Below are positions 1 to 9,805 of a stretch of 64,000 bases of DNA, piece by piece. Each line of letters starts with the position of its first letter. The first letter of the stretch is position 1. The notes under the pieces were generated by a model. The model was given only the letters and a program-made list of their open reading frames with translations, was not told where the DNA came from and ran no database searches. The position numbers were made by a program, and so were the translations under genes. Location: NCBI GenBank assembly GCA_036346205.1, contig JARFJB010000534.1, forward strand, positions 3,875,001-3,939,000, written 5' to 3'. Origin of the DNA: Vesta saturnalis. Lineage: Eukaryota > Arthropoda > Insecta > Coleoptera > Lampyridae.

Positions 1-1244
1 TTCACTTTTTAGTTTTTCATTGGTCCTAGTCTCCGCCTATAGCCCAGGGCTGTGAGTTCTGGTTGGGTGCCTTGGGCCATCTCTTATGGGATTTCCGAGA
101 GCGATTTTATGCCCATTTGTAGTTTCTAGCATTTGACGCTTCTTGCGTTCTGGTTGTAGACCTAAGGCTAGCCTGAAGGCAAAGGGACGGCCCATTCAGT
201 TTCTGTTTTTGATTGGTTCTTGGTCCTCTCGTGTTCGGTTTGGAATCGTACGGCTAAATCATGCTACTTGGTCGTGGTAATCCCGCTCCTCGACCCGTTT
301 GAAACGGTGTAGTTAGGCTCTGGGCTAACCATTTGGTGGACCTTTTACTTTTGCGTACCTTCGGTTTTAGTATTTAATGATTTGTAAACATATCATATTT
401 ATAAGTTAGTTTGTGAAGGAAATTGTTTATAGATAACGCTTCAAAATGTTTGAGTGTAAACGCCTATTGGTAAACGTAAATAACGAAAAAAATTGCTACA
501 AAACAATTCAAAGTGTGTAAGTGGACTCACTATTGTTTTCACGTAGACTGTAGAGGAAGGATAATTTACAGAACGTAAATGTTACGGAAAGGATAACAGT
601 GTTTTAGATACATATTTGTAAAACATTAAGTAAACTCAACTGACGTATAAATATAAACACATACATTATAATAATTTAAGAAAATGGTAATTATGCTTAT
701 GTAATCTTTAGAACACAGAAATTGTTTCTATCTGTGTCCGTTATAGTCCTTGAAACCATCCAACCGATGTGCTCAAAAAAGGTTTCATTAGAAAGGCAAT
801 AATGCTAAAATGGTTTTAGACCTATAAAATAGGCACATTCGATTCATCCATGATTTTGATTTTCCCGAATTTTGTATTTTTCTAAATTTATATTTTTAAA
901 TAGGGTATCCGCTATATTTTATATTTTTTTATAAGAAAAATCTTACCTTTAAATAAATATCCTAAACGGTTATTGAGGTGCGTGGCCATAGCGCGGAGCG
1001 AGGCTCCACTCTAGTTAACGATACGTGTATTAGAGATAGTGGTAGTTAGCATACATTTTATTAAAGCACATAGAGATACAACGTGATAATGATAGCTGAG
1101 CTATTGAAACACTTTTAGTTTTAATTTTGTGTTACGTGAGTGTAGTTTGTTTGTTACCTAATGTTAGATTATTCAGTATCCTTTATTTATTAATACCAGT
1201 TAATTTAATATAATATGTGTTACTTTCATTATAATTACAAAACA
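1..1244. other. No gene recognised; GC-richer block then AT-rich flank
   Basis: Bases 1 to about 370 are clearly richer in G and C than what follows and look like part of a repeat or element, but no reading frame or known motif could be recognised. From about 370 to 1244 the DNA is AT-rich 3' flank of the minus-strand kinase gene. I see no RNA gene or promoter here. Confidence 0.4.
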
Positions 1245-2529
1245 TCAAAAAACAAATGCATATTCATAATGAATCATATCCACAATCAAATCCTTAATTC
1301 TAGTAAAGTATCCTTGATCAACAATTGTAACCATATTCTTTACAAGTGATTCTTCAGACAAGTTATCGAGTTGAGGTACTTCGCCAACAGATTTAAGGTT
1401 TAATGCAACCACCCAAATAGCAATGAATAATCCAAAAGGTGCGAATTTCTTTAAATGACTTTGTAAAACGCTGAAAGGGAATACGGCTTCTGCATTAACA
1501 CCTAGTTCCCTTAAAAATTTTGAGAAACTTTTGTGATACTCTGCAACCATATCTTTATAATGGAACCGTCTAAAATCTTTATCCGTGCATACGAATAACA
1601 TGAACAGAAGATCAAGACTAGGAGAACAGACATGTGCGACTTGCATGTCGATCAAACAACATTCTTCTGGTTTTCCAAATGTCACACCAACCTAAAAATG
1701 CACGTTACATTTTATTAACTCTGTAAATATTTACCCCATAATTGAACATAATATTTCGAACTTGTGGATCACCATGGCAAATGGCAGCGTAGTCTCCAGA
1801 TTGTGCAGAAAGCACAATACTTGTTAAAAGCGATGGTAATTTTGCAACAAACATTTGCAGTGATTCTTTAATGGGTGCATCGCAAGGTCCAACGGAATTA
1901 AGTATTTGACCAGATAATTGTAACACCACTTTCGTTACCATTTGACAGACTGATGGAGAAGTGAAGAATATATCTTCCAAATTAGATTTTAATTTTGCAA
2001 ATACCTGAGGTTTCCTTTCCTTTATTGCAAATGATAGTGCATGAAATTTTCCATACGTTTTCATCACATTTATAGCAGTTTCGAAATTTATCACTTGTCT
2101 ATGGTCCCCTGTAACAAAGTTTTTTTCACCCATATCTTCCATTACAATGGCTTCTTGTAGATAATCATGTGAAGATATGTAATGCTTTGGAAACGGCTGA
2201 AACACTTCTTTCACACAATTTTCCACTTGAATTGCTATCATCTCAGGTATCACTTTATCGTAGAAATAAGTCTCACGTTGGTACACATCAGCAACATTTA
2301 ACAGTTGCCTATAAACTAAACTAGATGGAGCCATCTTTACAAATAAAGGTAATCGTATTTTTTTGTTCATTTTGTTATAGCCAATCACTTCAACTTTATA
2401 ACCGTCTCCAATCCAATTATCACCTGGTTTTGTCCCAATATTAATTTTGACCTCACTACCTTTGATGCTTGATCGAATGAGCAACTTGTTAATTAATGCT
2501 CTAATTTGTTCTTCTTTACGAGACTCCAT
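1245..2529 (-). CDS. CHK/EcK-like kinase (ecdysteroid-kinase-like family), 2 exons
   Basis: Exon 1 is 2529-1735 and exon 2 is 1691-1245 (minus strand), joined by a 43-nt GT-AG intron (1734-1692) that keeps the frame and gives 413 residues, the usual length for this family. The catalytic HGD motif with the downstream Asn (HGDPQVRN) lies at about residues 252-259 at the end of exon 1. The metal-binding LIDMQ motif (usually LIDFQ) is at about 278-282 in exon 2. A FVKMAP segment in the N-lobe fits the ATP-binding lysine region. The family is known or proposed to phosphorylate ecdysteroids or small detoxification substrates in the cytosol; the substrate of this member cannot be read from sequence. 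The Met at 2529 is the first in the frame and the frame is free of stops. Trp-to-Gln and Asn-to-Arg changes next to the HGD motif are slightly unusual. No neighbouring gene suggests a pathway. Confidence 0.88.
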
Positions 2530-3465
2530 TATCTACACTTTCAATTTTATAAACGTACTGAACCACTATCGAAGGATTTACTGATAAGTATGCAAGAGAA
2601 CAATAATGTATTATTGATTATAAACATGTATATAAGAAGAAAAGATAAGTGTAATGTACAAAGTACACTCTAACATCCGGTTTTAATTATTTATTGAAAG
2701 TACACAACGAAAACCTCCAAATTTGTACTTTAAACTGTAAGATTATTAAAAAAGAAACTTTTCTATCTATCTTGCCAAAAAGATTGATTACATCATGAGT
2801 TCTGTTGAAAACTGGTTTAAACACTGTGATGGAGTTGCACTCTTGTAATTGTCTCAATGTTGAGCAAGTGATGTTGCATGTTAATAAATGAAAAAGGTTT
2901 TAATTATACATTTATCGACTTCACACAGAATTAGAATGGTATTTACAAGGATTGATAGACGTAAAATGTTTTCAGTACAGGCGTCGCATCGGTGCATTAT
3001 TACTACCTGCCAACTTACAATTTGTATTTTTTTTGCTGAGGCAGGCCTATGCTTGAGATACTACCCATCAAGGTTAGTCTCTGATGTTGTACACAAGACG
3101 TTCATAACATATCACTCAATAAGTCTGCGGTCTAATTAACAAAAACATTTTTTTTAATTCCACTATTAGTGGACTATTATTAAGTTTAGCGCCAACTGCC
3201 AACTTTGGACGACCAGAGCATTCAGCGTCGTCGGTATTTCTACGACCGTGTTTATATTCAGCGCTCCAATCAATAACAGTCCCCTGGCGCAACCTATATA
3301 ACGCTTATCAAGCCACTGTATGGCTTCAACAGTATTTTACAAATCAAAAATCCGTGCTTAATCAACACACGAAATATTTTGTTATAAATTGTACTAAAAA
3401 TTACAAGACTGGGGTCATTAAAACTACAGAATTCCATGAAAATTTAACAGGTGTCATTTAAAGAT
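2530..3465. other. Intergenic, 5' flank of the kinase gene
   Basis: No convincing gene. A TATATAA stretch near 3293 has a GC-richer flank upstream but no recognisable reading frame follows before the simple repeat, so I do not call a promoter. The short open frame 2888-3139 has no recognisable features. Confidence 0.4.
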
Positions 3466-4367
3466 TGATACTATGCAGAAAACATAAGGGTGTGCGTGTG
3501 CGTATGTGGGTACGTCTGCGGGCGCTTGTGCGTGTGCGTGTGCGTACGTGTGTCCGTGTGCGTGTGCGTGTGCGTGTGCGTGTGCGTGTGCGTGTGCGTG
3601 TGCGTGTGCGTGTACGTGTGCGCGTGCGTGATCGTGTGCGTGTGCATGTGCGTGTGCGTGTGAGTGTGGGTCTGCGTGTGCGTGTACATGTGCGTGTGCG
3701 TGTGCGTGGGCGTGGGCGTGTGCGTGTGCGTGTGTGTGCGTGTGCGTGTGGGCGTGCGTGTGCGTGTGCGTGTGGGTGTAAGTACGCGTGTGCGTGTCCG
3801 TGGGCGTACGCGTGTGCGTATGAGTCTGCGTATGCGTGTGCGTGTGCATTTGGCGTGTACGTGTGCGAGTACGCGAGAACGTGCGTGTGAGTGTGCGTGT
3901 GCATGTGCGTGTGCATGTGTGTGCGTGTGCGTGTGCGTGTGCGTGTGCGTGTGCGTGTGCGTGTGCGTGTGCGTGTGCGTGCGCATGTGCGTGTGAGTGT
4001 GTGTGTGCGTTTGGCGTGTGCGTGTGCGCATGCGTGTGTGTTTGTGTGCGTATGCTTGTGCGTGAGCGCGTGCGATTGCGTGTGCGTATGAGTGTGCGTG
4101 TGCGTGTGCGTATTCTTGCGTGTGCATGTACGTGTGCGTGTGCGTGTGCGTGTGCGAGTGCGTGTGCGCGTGCGTGTGCGTGTGCGTGTGCGTGTGCGTC
4201 TGAGTGCGCGTGTGCGTGAACTTCTGCGTGTTCTTGTGCGTATGAGCGCGTGTGCGTGTGCGTGTGCGTGTGCGTGTGCGTGTGCGTGTGCGTGTGCGTG
4301 TGCGTGTGCGTATGCGTGTGTGTGAGCGTGTGGGTGTGCGTATGCGGATGCATGTGCGTATGCGTAT

Positions 4368-4413
<46 letters not shown>

Positions 4414-5727
4414 TTGCGTGTGGGTGTGCTTATGCATATGCGTGTGCGTGTGTTTATGCGTGTGCGTGTTCGTGTGCGTGCGCGTGTGCGTGTGCATGTG
4501 GGTGTGCGTGTTCGTGTGCGTGTTCGCGTGCGTGTTCGTGTGTGTGTCCGTGTGTGTACGCGTTTGAATGTACGTGTTTGTCTGCGTCTGCGTGTTCTTG
4601 TGCGTGTGCGTGTGCGTGCACGTGTGCGTGTGCATGTGCGTGTGCGTGTGTGTGTGCGTGCGCGTGTGGGTGTGCGTGTGCGTGCGCATGTGAGTGTGTG
4701 TGTTTGGCGTGTGCGTGTGCGTGTGCGTGTGCGTGTGCTTGTGCGTGAGCGCGTGCGATTGCGTGTGCGTGTGAGTGTGCGTGTACATGTGCGTGTGCGT
4801 GTGTGTGTGCGTATTCGTGCGTGTGCATGTGCGTGTGCGTGTTCTTGTGCGTGTGCTTGTGCGTGTGCGTGTGCTTGGGCGTGTGCGTGTGCGTGTGCGT
4901 GTGCGTGTGCGTTTGCGTGTGCGTGTGCGTGTGCGTGTGTGCGCGTGTGTCCGTGTGCGTGTACGTTAGCATTTTCGTGTGGGTGTGCGTGTGTGTGCGT
5001 GTGCTTGCGCGTGTGCTTGCGCGTGTGCTTGCGCGTGTGCGTGTTCGTGTGTGTGTTCGTGTGCGTGTGCGTGTGCGTACGCGTTTGACTGTGCGTGTTC
5101 GTCTGCGTCTGCGTGTTCTTGTGCGTGTGCGTGTGCGTGCACATGTGTGTGCGTGTGTGTGCGTGTGCTTGAGCGTATACGTGTACGTCTGCATGTGCGT
5201 GTGCGTGTGCGTGTGCGTTTGCGTGTGCGTGTGCGTGTGGGTGTGCGTGTGTGCTTGCGCTTGCGCGTGTGCGTGTGCGTGAACGTGTACGTGAGCGTGT
5301 GCGTGTACGTGTGCGTGTGTGCGTGTGTGTGTGCATACGCATGTGCGTGTGAGAGTGCTTGTACGTTTGGCGTGTGCGTGTGCGTGTGCATGTGCGTGTG
5401 TGTGCGTGTGCGTTTGCTTGTGCGTGAGCGCGTGCGATTGCGTGTGCGTGTGAGTGTGCGTGTACATGTGCGTGTGCGTGTGCGTGTGCGTGTGCTTGTG
5501 CGTGTCCGCGTGCGTGTGCGTTCGCATGTGATTGTGCGTGTGCGTGTGCGTGTGCGTGTACGTGTGCGTGTGCGTGTGCGTACGCGTGTAGGTGTGCGAG
5601 TGTGTATGCGTGTGCGAGTACTTGATCGTATTCGTGTAAGTGTGCGGATGCGTATGTGCGTGTGCGTGTTAGTGCGCGTGGGCGTGAACGTCTGCGTGTT
5701 CGTGTGCGTGTGAGTGCGCGTGTGCGT

Positions 5728-5770
<43 letters not shown>

Positions 5771-5935
5771 TGTGTGTGTGTGTGCGTGTCCGTTTGGCGC
5801 GTGCGTGTGCGTGTGCGTGTGCGTGTGCGTGTGCGTGTGCGTGTGCGTGTGTGTGTGCGTGTGCGTGTGCGTGTGCGTGTGCGTGTGCTTGCGCGTGTGC
5901 GTGTGCTTGTGCGTGAGCGTGTGCTTGTGAATATG
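3466..5935. repeat. About 2.4-kb (GTGTGC)n hexanucleotide array with higher-order repeats
   Basis: Nearly the whole interval is built of GTGTGC/GTGCGT hexamers with scattered substitutions and a few pure (GT)n stretches (for example 4373-4410 and 5740-5768). Shared variant blocks recur at long spacing. TGAGCGCGTGCGATTGCG occurs at 4063, 4746 and 5425, about 680 bp apart. TTTGGCG occurs at 3849, 4010, 4703, 5366 and 5793. A TCTGCGTCTGCGTGTTCTTG block occurs near 4581 and 5102. This indicates segmental duplication within the array, not just slippage. The very long open frames on both strands (His/Thr/Arg/Ala or Cys/Val runs) are a by-product of the hexamer lacking stop codons. Confidence 0.95.
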
Positions 5936-5989
5936 CTAAGAATATCCTTGATCTACTCTTAGAATGTAGAATATAGAAGATTAGAATCT

Positions 5990-6600
5990 GTTATCCCATA
6001 AACTGTAATATGATACGCCTGCAGGTAACCTTAAAAATTGGTTTCTAGGTATTGTAATAACTTCTAAGACTTATACAAAAGTCATTGATTAGGAATGCTT
6101 ATTTTACTATTTCCAAAAATTTAACCATGAAGGTAATTTAGCCAACATAATGATTTATATAAGAAAAATGTGTCTCGTTTAACCTTAAAAATACTATTTT
6201 TAGATTTCCCAGAATTGTAAGTGTGGCCCTGAAATTTAAAATAAATGGTGGGGGCCGCTGGAAATAAAACGTGTAGGTGACCTTCGTACTCACCCGCGCA
6301 TTCCCGAATCCAGTGATTAGAAATGCTGCCAAGAATTTGACCTTGAAGAGCATTTAGCCAATACAAGGACCATTTAACCTTGACGTACCGTTTAGCATAG
6401 ACAACAATCTCTCATTCTTCAACAAACACCTATTCTATGAACCGTTTAGATTTTTAAGGATTGCCCCTGCAGATGACCTTGAAAGTTGATTTTGATACCA
6501 CAAAATTTTAACTTTGACCCAATTTAGCTGTGATACTACTTTTAGCATATCTATTTGAATTGTAACACGATACCCCTGCAGATGGTCTTGAAAATTGATT
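5990..6600. repeat. Degenerate short interspersed motif array
   Basis: A diverged motif centred on CCTGCAG followed by ACCTTGAAAATTG recurs at about 6019, 6467 and 6571. A related half-motif (CCTTGAA...TTTAGCC) appears near 6123, 6340, 6377 and 6516. Copies are imperfect and the spacing (roughly 100-110 bp where neighbouring copies survive) suggests an old tandem array. No coding potential was recognised. Confidence 0.5.
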
Positions 6601-7145
6601 TTTAGGAATTAACATATGGCCTTAACTCGACCATCTTTCATATTTTCGAGAGTCCTGAGTCCAACAGCCATGACCTTTCCTTTAACAAATCCCCACAAAA
6701 TAAATCAGTTGGCTGACCGAGGAGCCCAATTGACGGGGCCTCTTCGTCTAATCCGTTGGTTTACAAATGTTTCATTTAATTAATTTCGTACTTGAATTGC
6801 AAAATACAGAGGGGCTCCATCAAACCATAACCAAAGGTTATGATTTAAATTTTCTGGGAAAAGTTGGGGCAGTTGTTTCTCAAAAGATTTTCATACATGT
6901 TCCCATTTAGATTGCCATTAAAAAAAAACGGGCCAATAACTTGACCTCCAAGAATTCCACACCAGGGGTAACACTCCATGGATGTTGATTTGAAACTGTT
7001 ATCATTCAATGCGGATTTTCTGAAACCCTATAATGAAAGTTATGGTCATTTACCTCAAAAAAGTTTAATAACACATTAAACAGATAGGTGTATTATTTTT
7101 TGCCTGTCCACTGTTATGGCAAATCGCTTCATCTATAAAGTAAAG
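6600..7145 (-). pseudogene. Decayed DD41D-type Tc1/mariner transposase, C-terminal two-thirds
   Basis: Read on the minus strand from about 7140 to 6650, the fragments follow the order of a Tc1/mariner-superfamily transposase. FIDEA (first catalytic Asp) is followed by a RVSENPH block, WCGILGGQVIGPFFF, FDGAP (second Asp), then WAPRS and FILWGF near the end. The same block order occurs in the better preserved copy at 8084-9208. Stop codons, frameshifts and loss of about four residues around the third Asp show it is dead. Termini were not identified. Confidence 0.7.
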
Positions 7146-7447
7146 CGACTTCTAGATCGAAATTTGCGTTGGCCATAAATTACTCACAGTTCAAGCGATA
7201 TTTATTACTTGTAATAATAATTGCGACAATAAAGTGTCAAAAACCGTTAGTTTCAAGCTTAAAATAAATAGTTGCCATGGAAACGACAACACATGTTTCC
7301 ATTTGCTGTAAAAAAAATGCAATATTAGCTGCTACTGCGTTTCATTTTAATTATTATAAAAACAATTCAAATAGATTTGATGATTCCATTGTAAATAGTC
7401 AAACGGTTTTCAAAATGTTCTCTTGTAACACTTCAAAGTATTCACAC

Positions 7448-7940
7448 TATACAATGTGTCCTAAATTCGCTTCTCTATAAAGGGATCTCGGCTTCTGTTA
7501 TACTTACGGCAAAGGTTAAATGGAGAAAGTTTTAGAGGAAGCTTAGAGCATTCGATATCCGGTTTCAGACTTACGATCGGTCAATTGGTTTGGAAAATAT
7601 CGGCGAAAAACCGAAAATGGCGGATTTCGTTTTTCGCCGGTAAATCCGAAATGGTTAATTTGACAGCTGTCACAATGTGAGATTATTCGGACAATTTTTT
7701 AAGACGAATAAGATGGCATGTATGACATGTCACAATCGTTTTTTGTTATCCCACAATCTGCCTCAACTTTCATTTTTCTTATGGCCGCCATATTGGATTT
7801 TTCGATTTTTGGAAAGAGCGCAATATTTCCAATTTAGTGATGTCTCACAACTGCATAAAAGATTAGAGTTTCATCGAAATATCACACTTTCTAAAGTTAG
7901 GTCTTACTTATTATTATTAGCAGGACATGATTTATTTGTC
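7448..7940 (+). repeat. Left long terminal inverted repeat of the DD41D element
   Basis: Pairs with 9416-9805 in inverse orientation, including shared blocks such as GGGATCTCGGCTTCTG, TTTGACAGCTGTCAC and GAAAGTGTGAT-type sequence read in opposite senses. Contains about 90 bases absent from the right arm. Confidence 0.85.
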
Positions 7941-8083
7941 AGTAAAATTGGGTTTCATTTTTTCCACATAAGGTGGCTCTGACTTTGACGTTAAATAATT
8001 TAAAGTAGTGTTTTCATAAGTAGTACGCTTTTCTGTCATTAAAATCATAAACGTGACACACAAATTGTAAAAGCCTGTTGAAA

Positions 8084-9208
8084 ATGGCCGGTATTCCCTA
8101 TTCAAATGAAGAAAAGTTTGACATGTTAGCGCTTTACTTGCAGTCAAACAGAAACGCCGACATTACCTCAGCGAGGTATTTGGAGATGTACCCCGAACGA
8201 CGGCAGCCTCATAAAACCCACTTCAGAAAAATTGTAATTAATTTAATTAACTATGGGGCCTTCGAACAACCTAAAAGCGGATACAATATTGATAATGAAA
8301 ATCGTGACAGAAACATTTTACAAGCTGTCAACAAACACCCCAGTGCATCGGTAAGAACGGTAGAACGGGGAATTCGTGTGTCAAAATCAACGGTATAAAA
8401 GTGTTAAAAAAGAATAACTACTATCCATACAAACCCACAATAGTTCAAGGACTTATGGAAACTGATCTTCCAAGACGAATGCGCTTCTGCGAGTGGTATA
8501 CTAGAATGTGTAATGAAAATCCCGATTTTGTTGTGGTCTGATGAGAGTAGGTTTACGAATTGTGGAGTTTTTAATAAGCACAACATTCATCATTGGGCTG
8601 TAGAAAACCCTCACGAAGTGGCAGAGAGACGTCTACAGACCAGATTTGGAAGTAACGTTTGGTGTGGGATTATTGGTAATTTAATCTAACTTACCTATTT
8701 TAATTGGGCACTTATGTATTATAAATTATTAATTATTGCAGGAAATCGACTTATAGGACCATTTTTGTTTGACTATAACTTAAACGGACAGAGGTACCTA
8801 GAGCTTTTGCGAAACCAGGTTGTGCCGGCTTTACGAGCTACTCTCACCGAAGATGAGTTCATAAGAACCTGGTTTCAACAGGATGGATGTCCGGCACACA
8901 ACACCATTCAAGTCAGGAACTTCTTAAGGGAGCAGTTTGATGAAAGAATTATTGCATTAAATGGTCCAATATCTTGGCCTCCTAGATCCCCTGACCTTTC
9001 GCCCTTGGATTTCTACTTCTGGGGTCACACAAAGAATGAGGTCTACGAGTTTGATCCTCCTGCGACCACAGAAATCCTGAGGCAGAGAGTTTTGGATACA
9101 ATTAGAAATAGTGTTAATGGAAATACACTTGCTAGGGTTGTACGAAAAACAGTCACCAATTGTCAAAAATGTCTCGATGTAAATGGACGTCATTTTGCAA
9201 ATCTGTAA
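8084..9208 (+). pseudogene. DD41D transposase with intron, two frameshifts
   Basis: The Met at 8084 starts an N-terminal helix-turn-helix region of the DUF4817 type (NEEKFDMLALYL, then YPERRQP). The D1 motif is WSDESRF near 8540, D2 is QQDGCPAH near 8879 and D3 lies in SPDLSPLDF near 9000. Exactly 41 residues separate the second and third Asp, so the spacing is DD41D. A GT-AG intron (8676-8741, 66 nt) splices WCGIIG to NRLIGPF in frame. Frame changes near 8395 and near 8535 break the reading frame, so this copy is probably inactive unless they are assembly errors. The family performs cut-and-paste transposition into TA sites. DD41D spacing is reported for the rosa and VISITOR groups; assignment to either is inference. 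Confidence 0.85.
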
Positions 9209-9415
9209 ATTAATTGTAATTGTAATTTTATTGTAGGTTGTTCAAAGGTTCCAGTATTAATTAAATTAATGACGATTTTTCTGGCTTTATTTTTAACACA
9301 CTCATAGCTGGGAATTTGTCCCAAAACATCTGTCTTGTTGAGAGGTCGTTATTTAATTTCATGTTTTATTGAAAATTCAAAGAATTTTATACATTATTTA
9401 TTAATGTTATTTTGC

Positions 9416-9805
9416 GACAAATAAATCTTGGCCTACTAATAATAAATAAGACCTAACTTTAGAAAGTGTGATGTTTCGATGAAACTCTAATCTTTTATGC
9501 AGTTGTGAGACTTCACTAAACTGGAAATATTGCGCTCTCTCAAAAAATCGAAAAATACAATATGGCGGTCATAAGAAAAATGAAAGTTGAGGCAGATTGT
9601 GGGAGAACAAAAGACGATTGTGACATGTCATACACGCCATCTTATTCGTCTTAAAAAATTGTCCAAATAATCTCACATTGTGACAGCTGTCAAATTAACC
9701 ATTTCGGATTTACTGGCGAAAAACTTTCCCCGTTTAACCTTTGCCGTAAGTATAACAGAAGCCGAGATCCCTTTATAGAGAAGCGAATTTGGGACACATT
9801 GTATA
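9416..9805 (-). repeat. Right long terminal inverted repeat of the DD41D element
   Basis: Inverse complement of 7448-7940 apart from a block present only on the left. It ends at CATTGTATA (9805), matching the left terminus. Confidence 0.85.

Larger units (their letters stand above)
7448..9805 (+). mobile_element. DD41D Tc1/mariner element with long inverted repeats
   Basis: The ends match as inverted repeats: TATACAATGTGTCC at 7448 mirrors GGACACATTGTATA ending at 9805, flanked by the TA expected for this superfamily. The left arm runs 7448-7940 and the right arm 9416-9805, much longer than usual mariner termini. The left arm has roughly 90 extra bases near 7520-7610. Between the arms lies a transposase gene on the plus strand. 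Element length is about 2.36 kb. Confidence 0.85.

Noticed and set aside
3291..3300. TATATAA box upstream of the hexamer array
   Set aside because: No gene follows it; the downstream DNA is simple repeat.
3466..5935. Hexamer array as telomeric repeat
   Set aside because: The unit GTGTGC is unlike the arthropod TTAGG telomere repeat and lies internally between unrelated sequences.
3454..5962. Very long open frames on both strands (up to 623 residues of His/Thr/Arg or Cys/Val repeats)
   Set aside because: They are translations of a stop-free hexamer repeat, open in several frames at once, with no ordinary protein sequence at either end.
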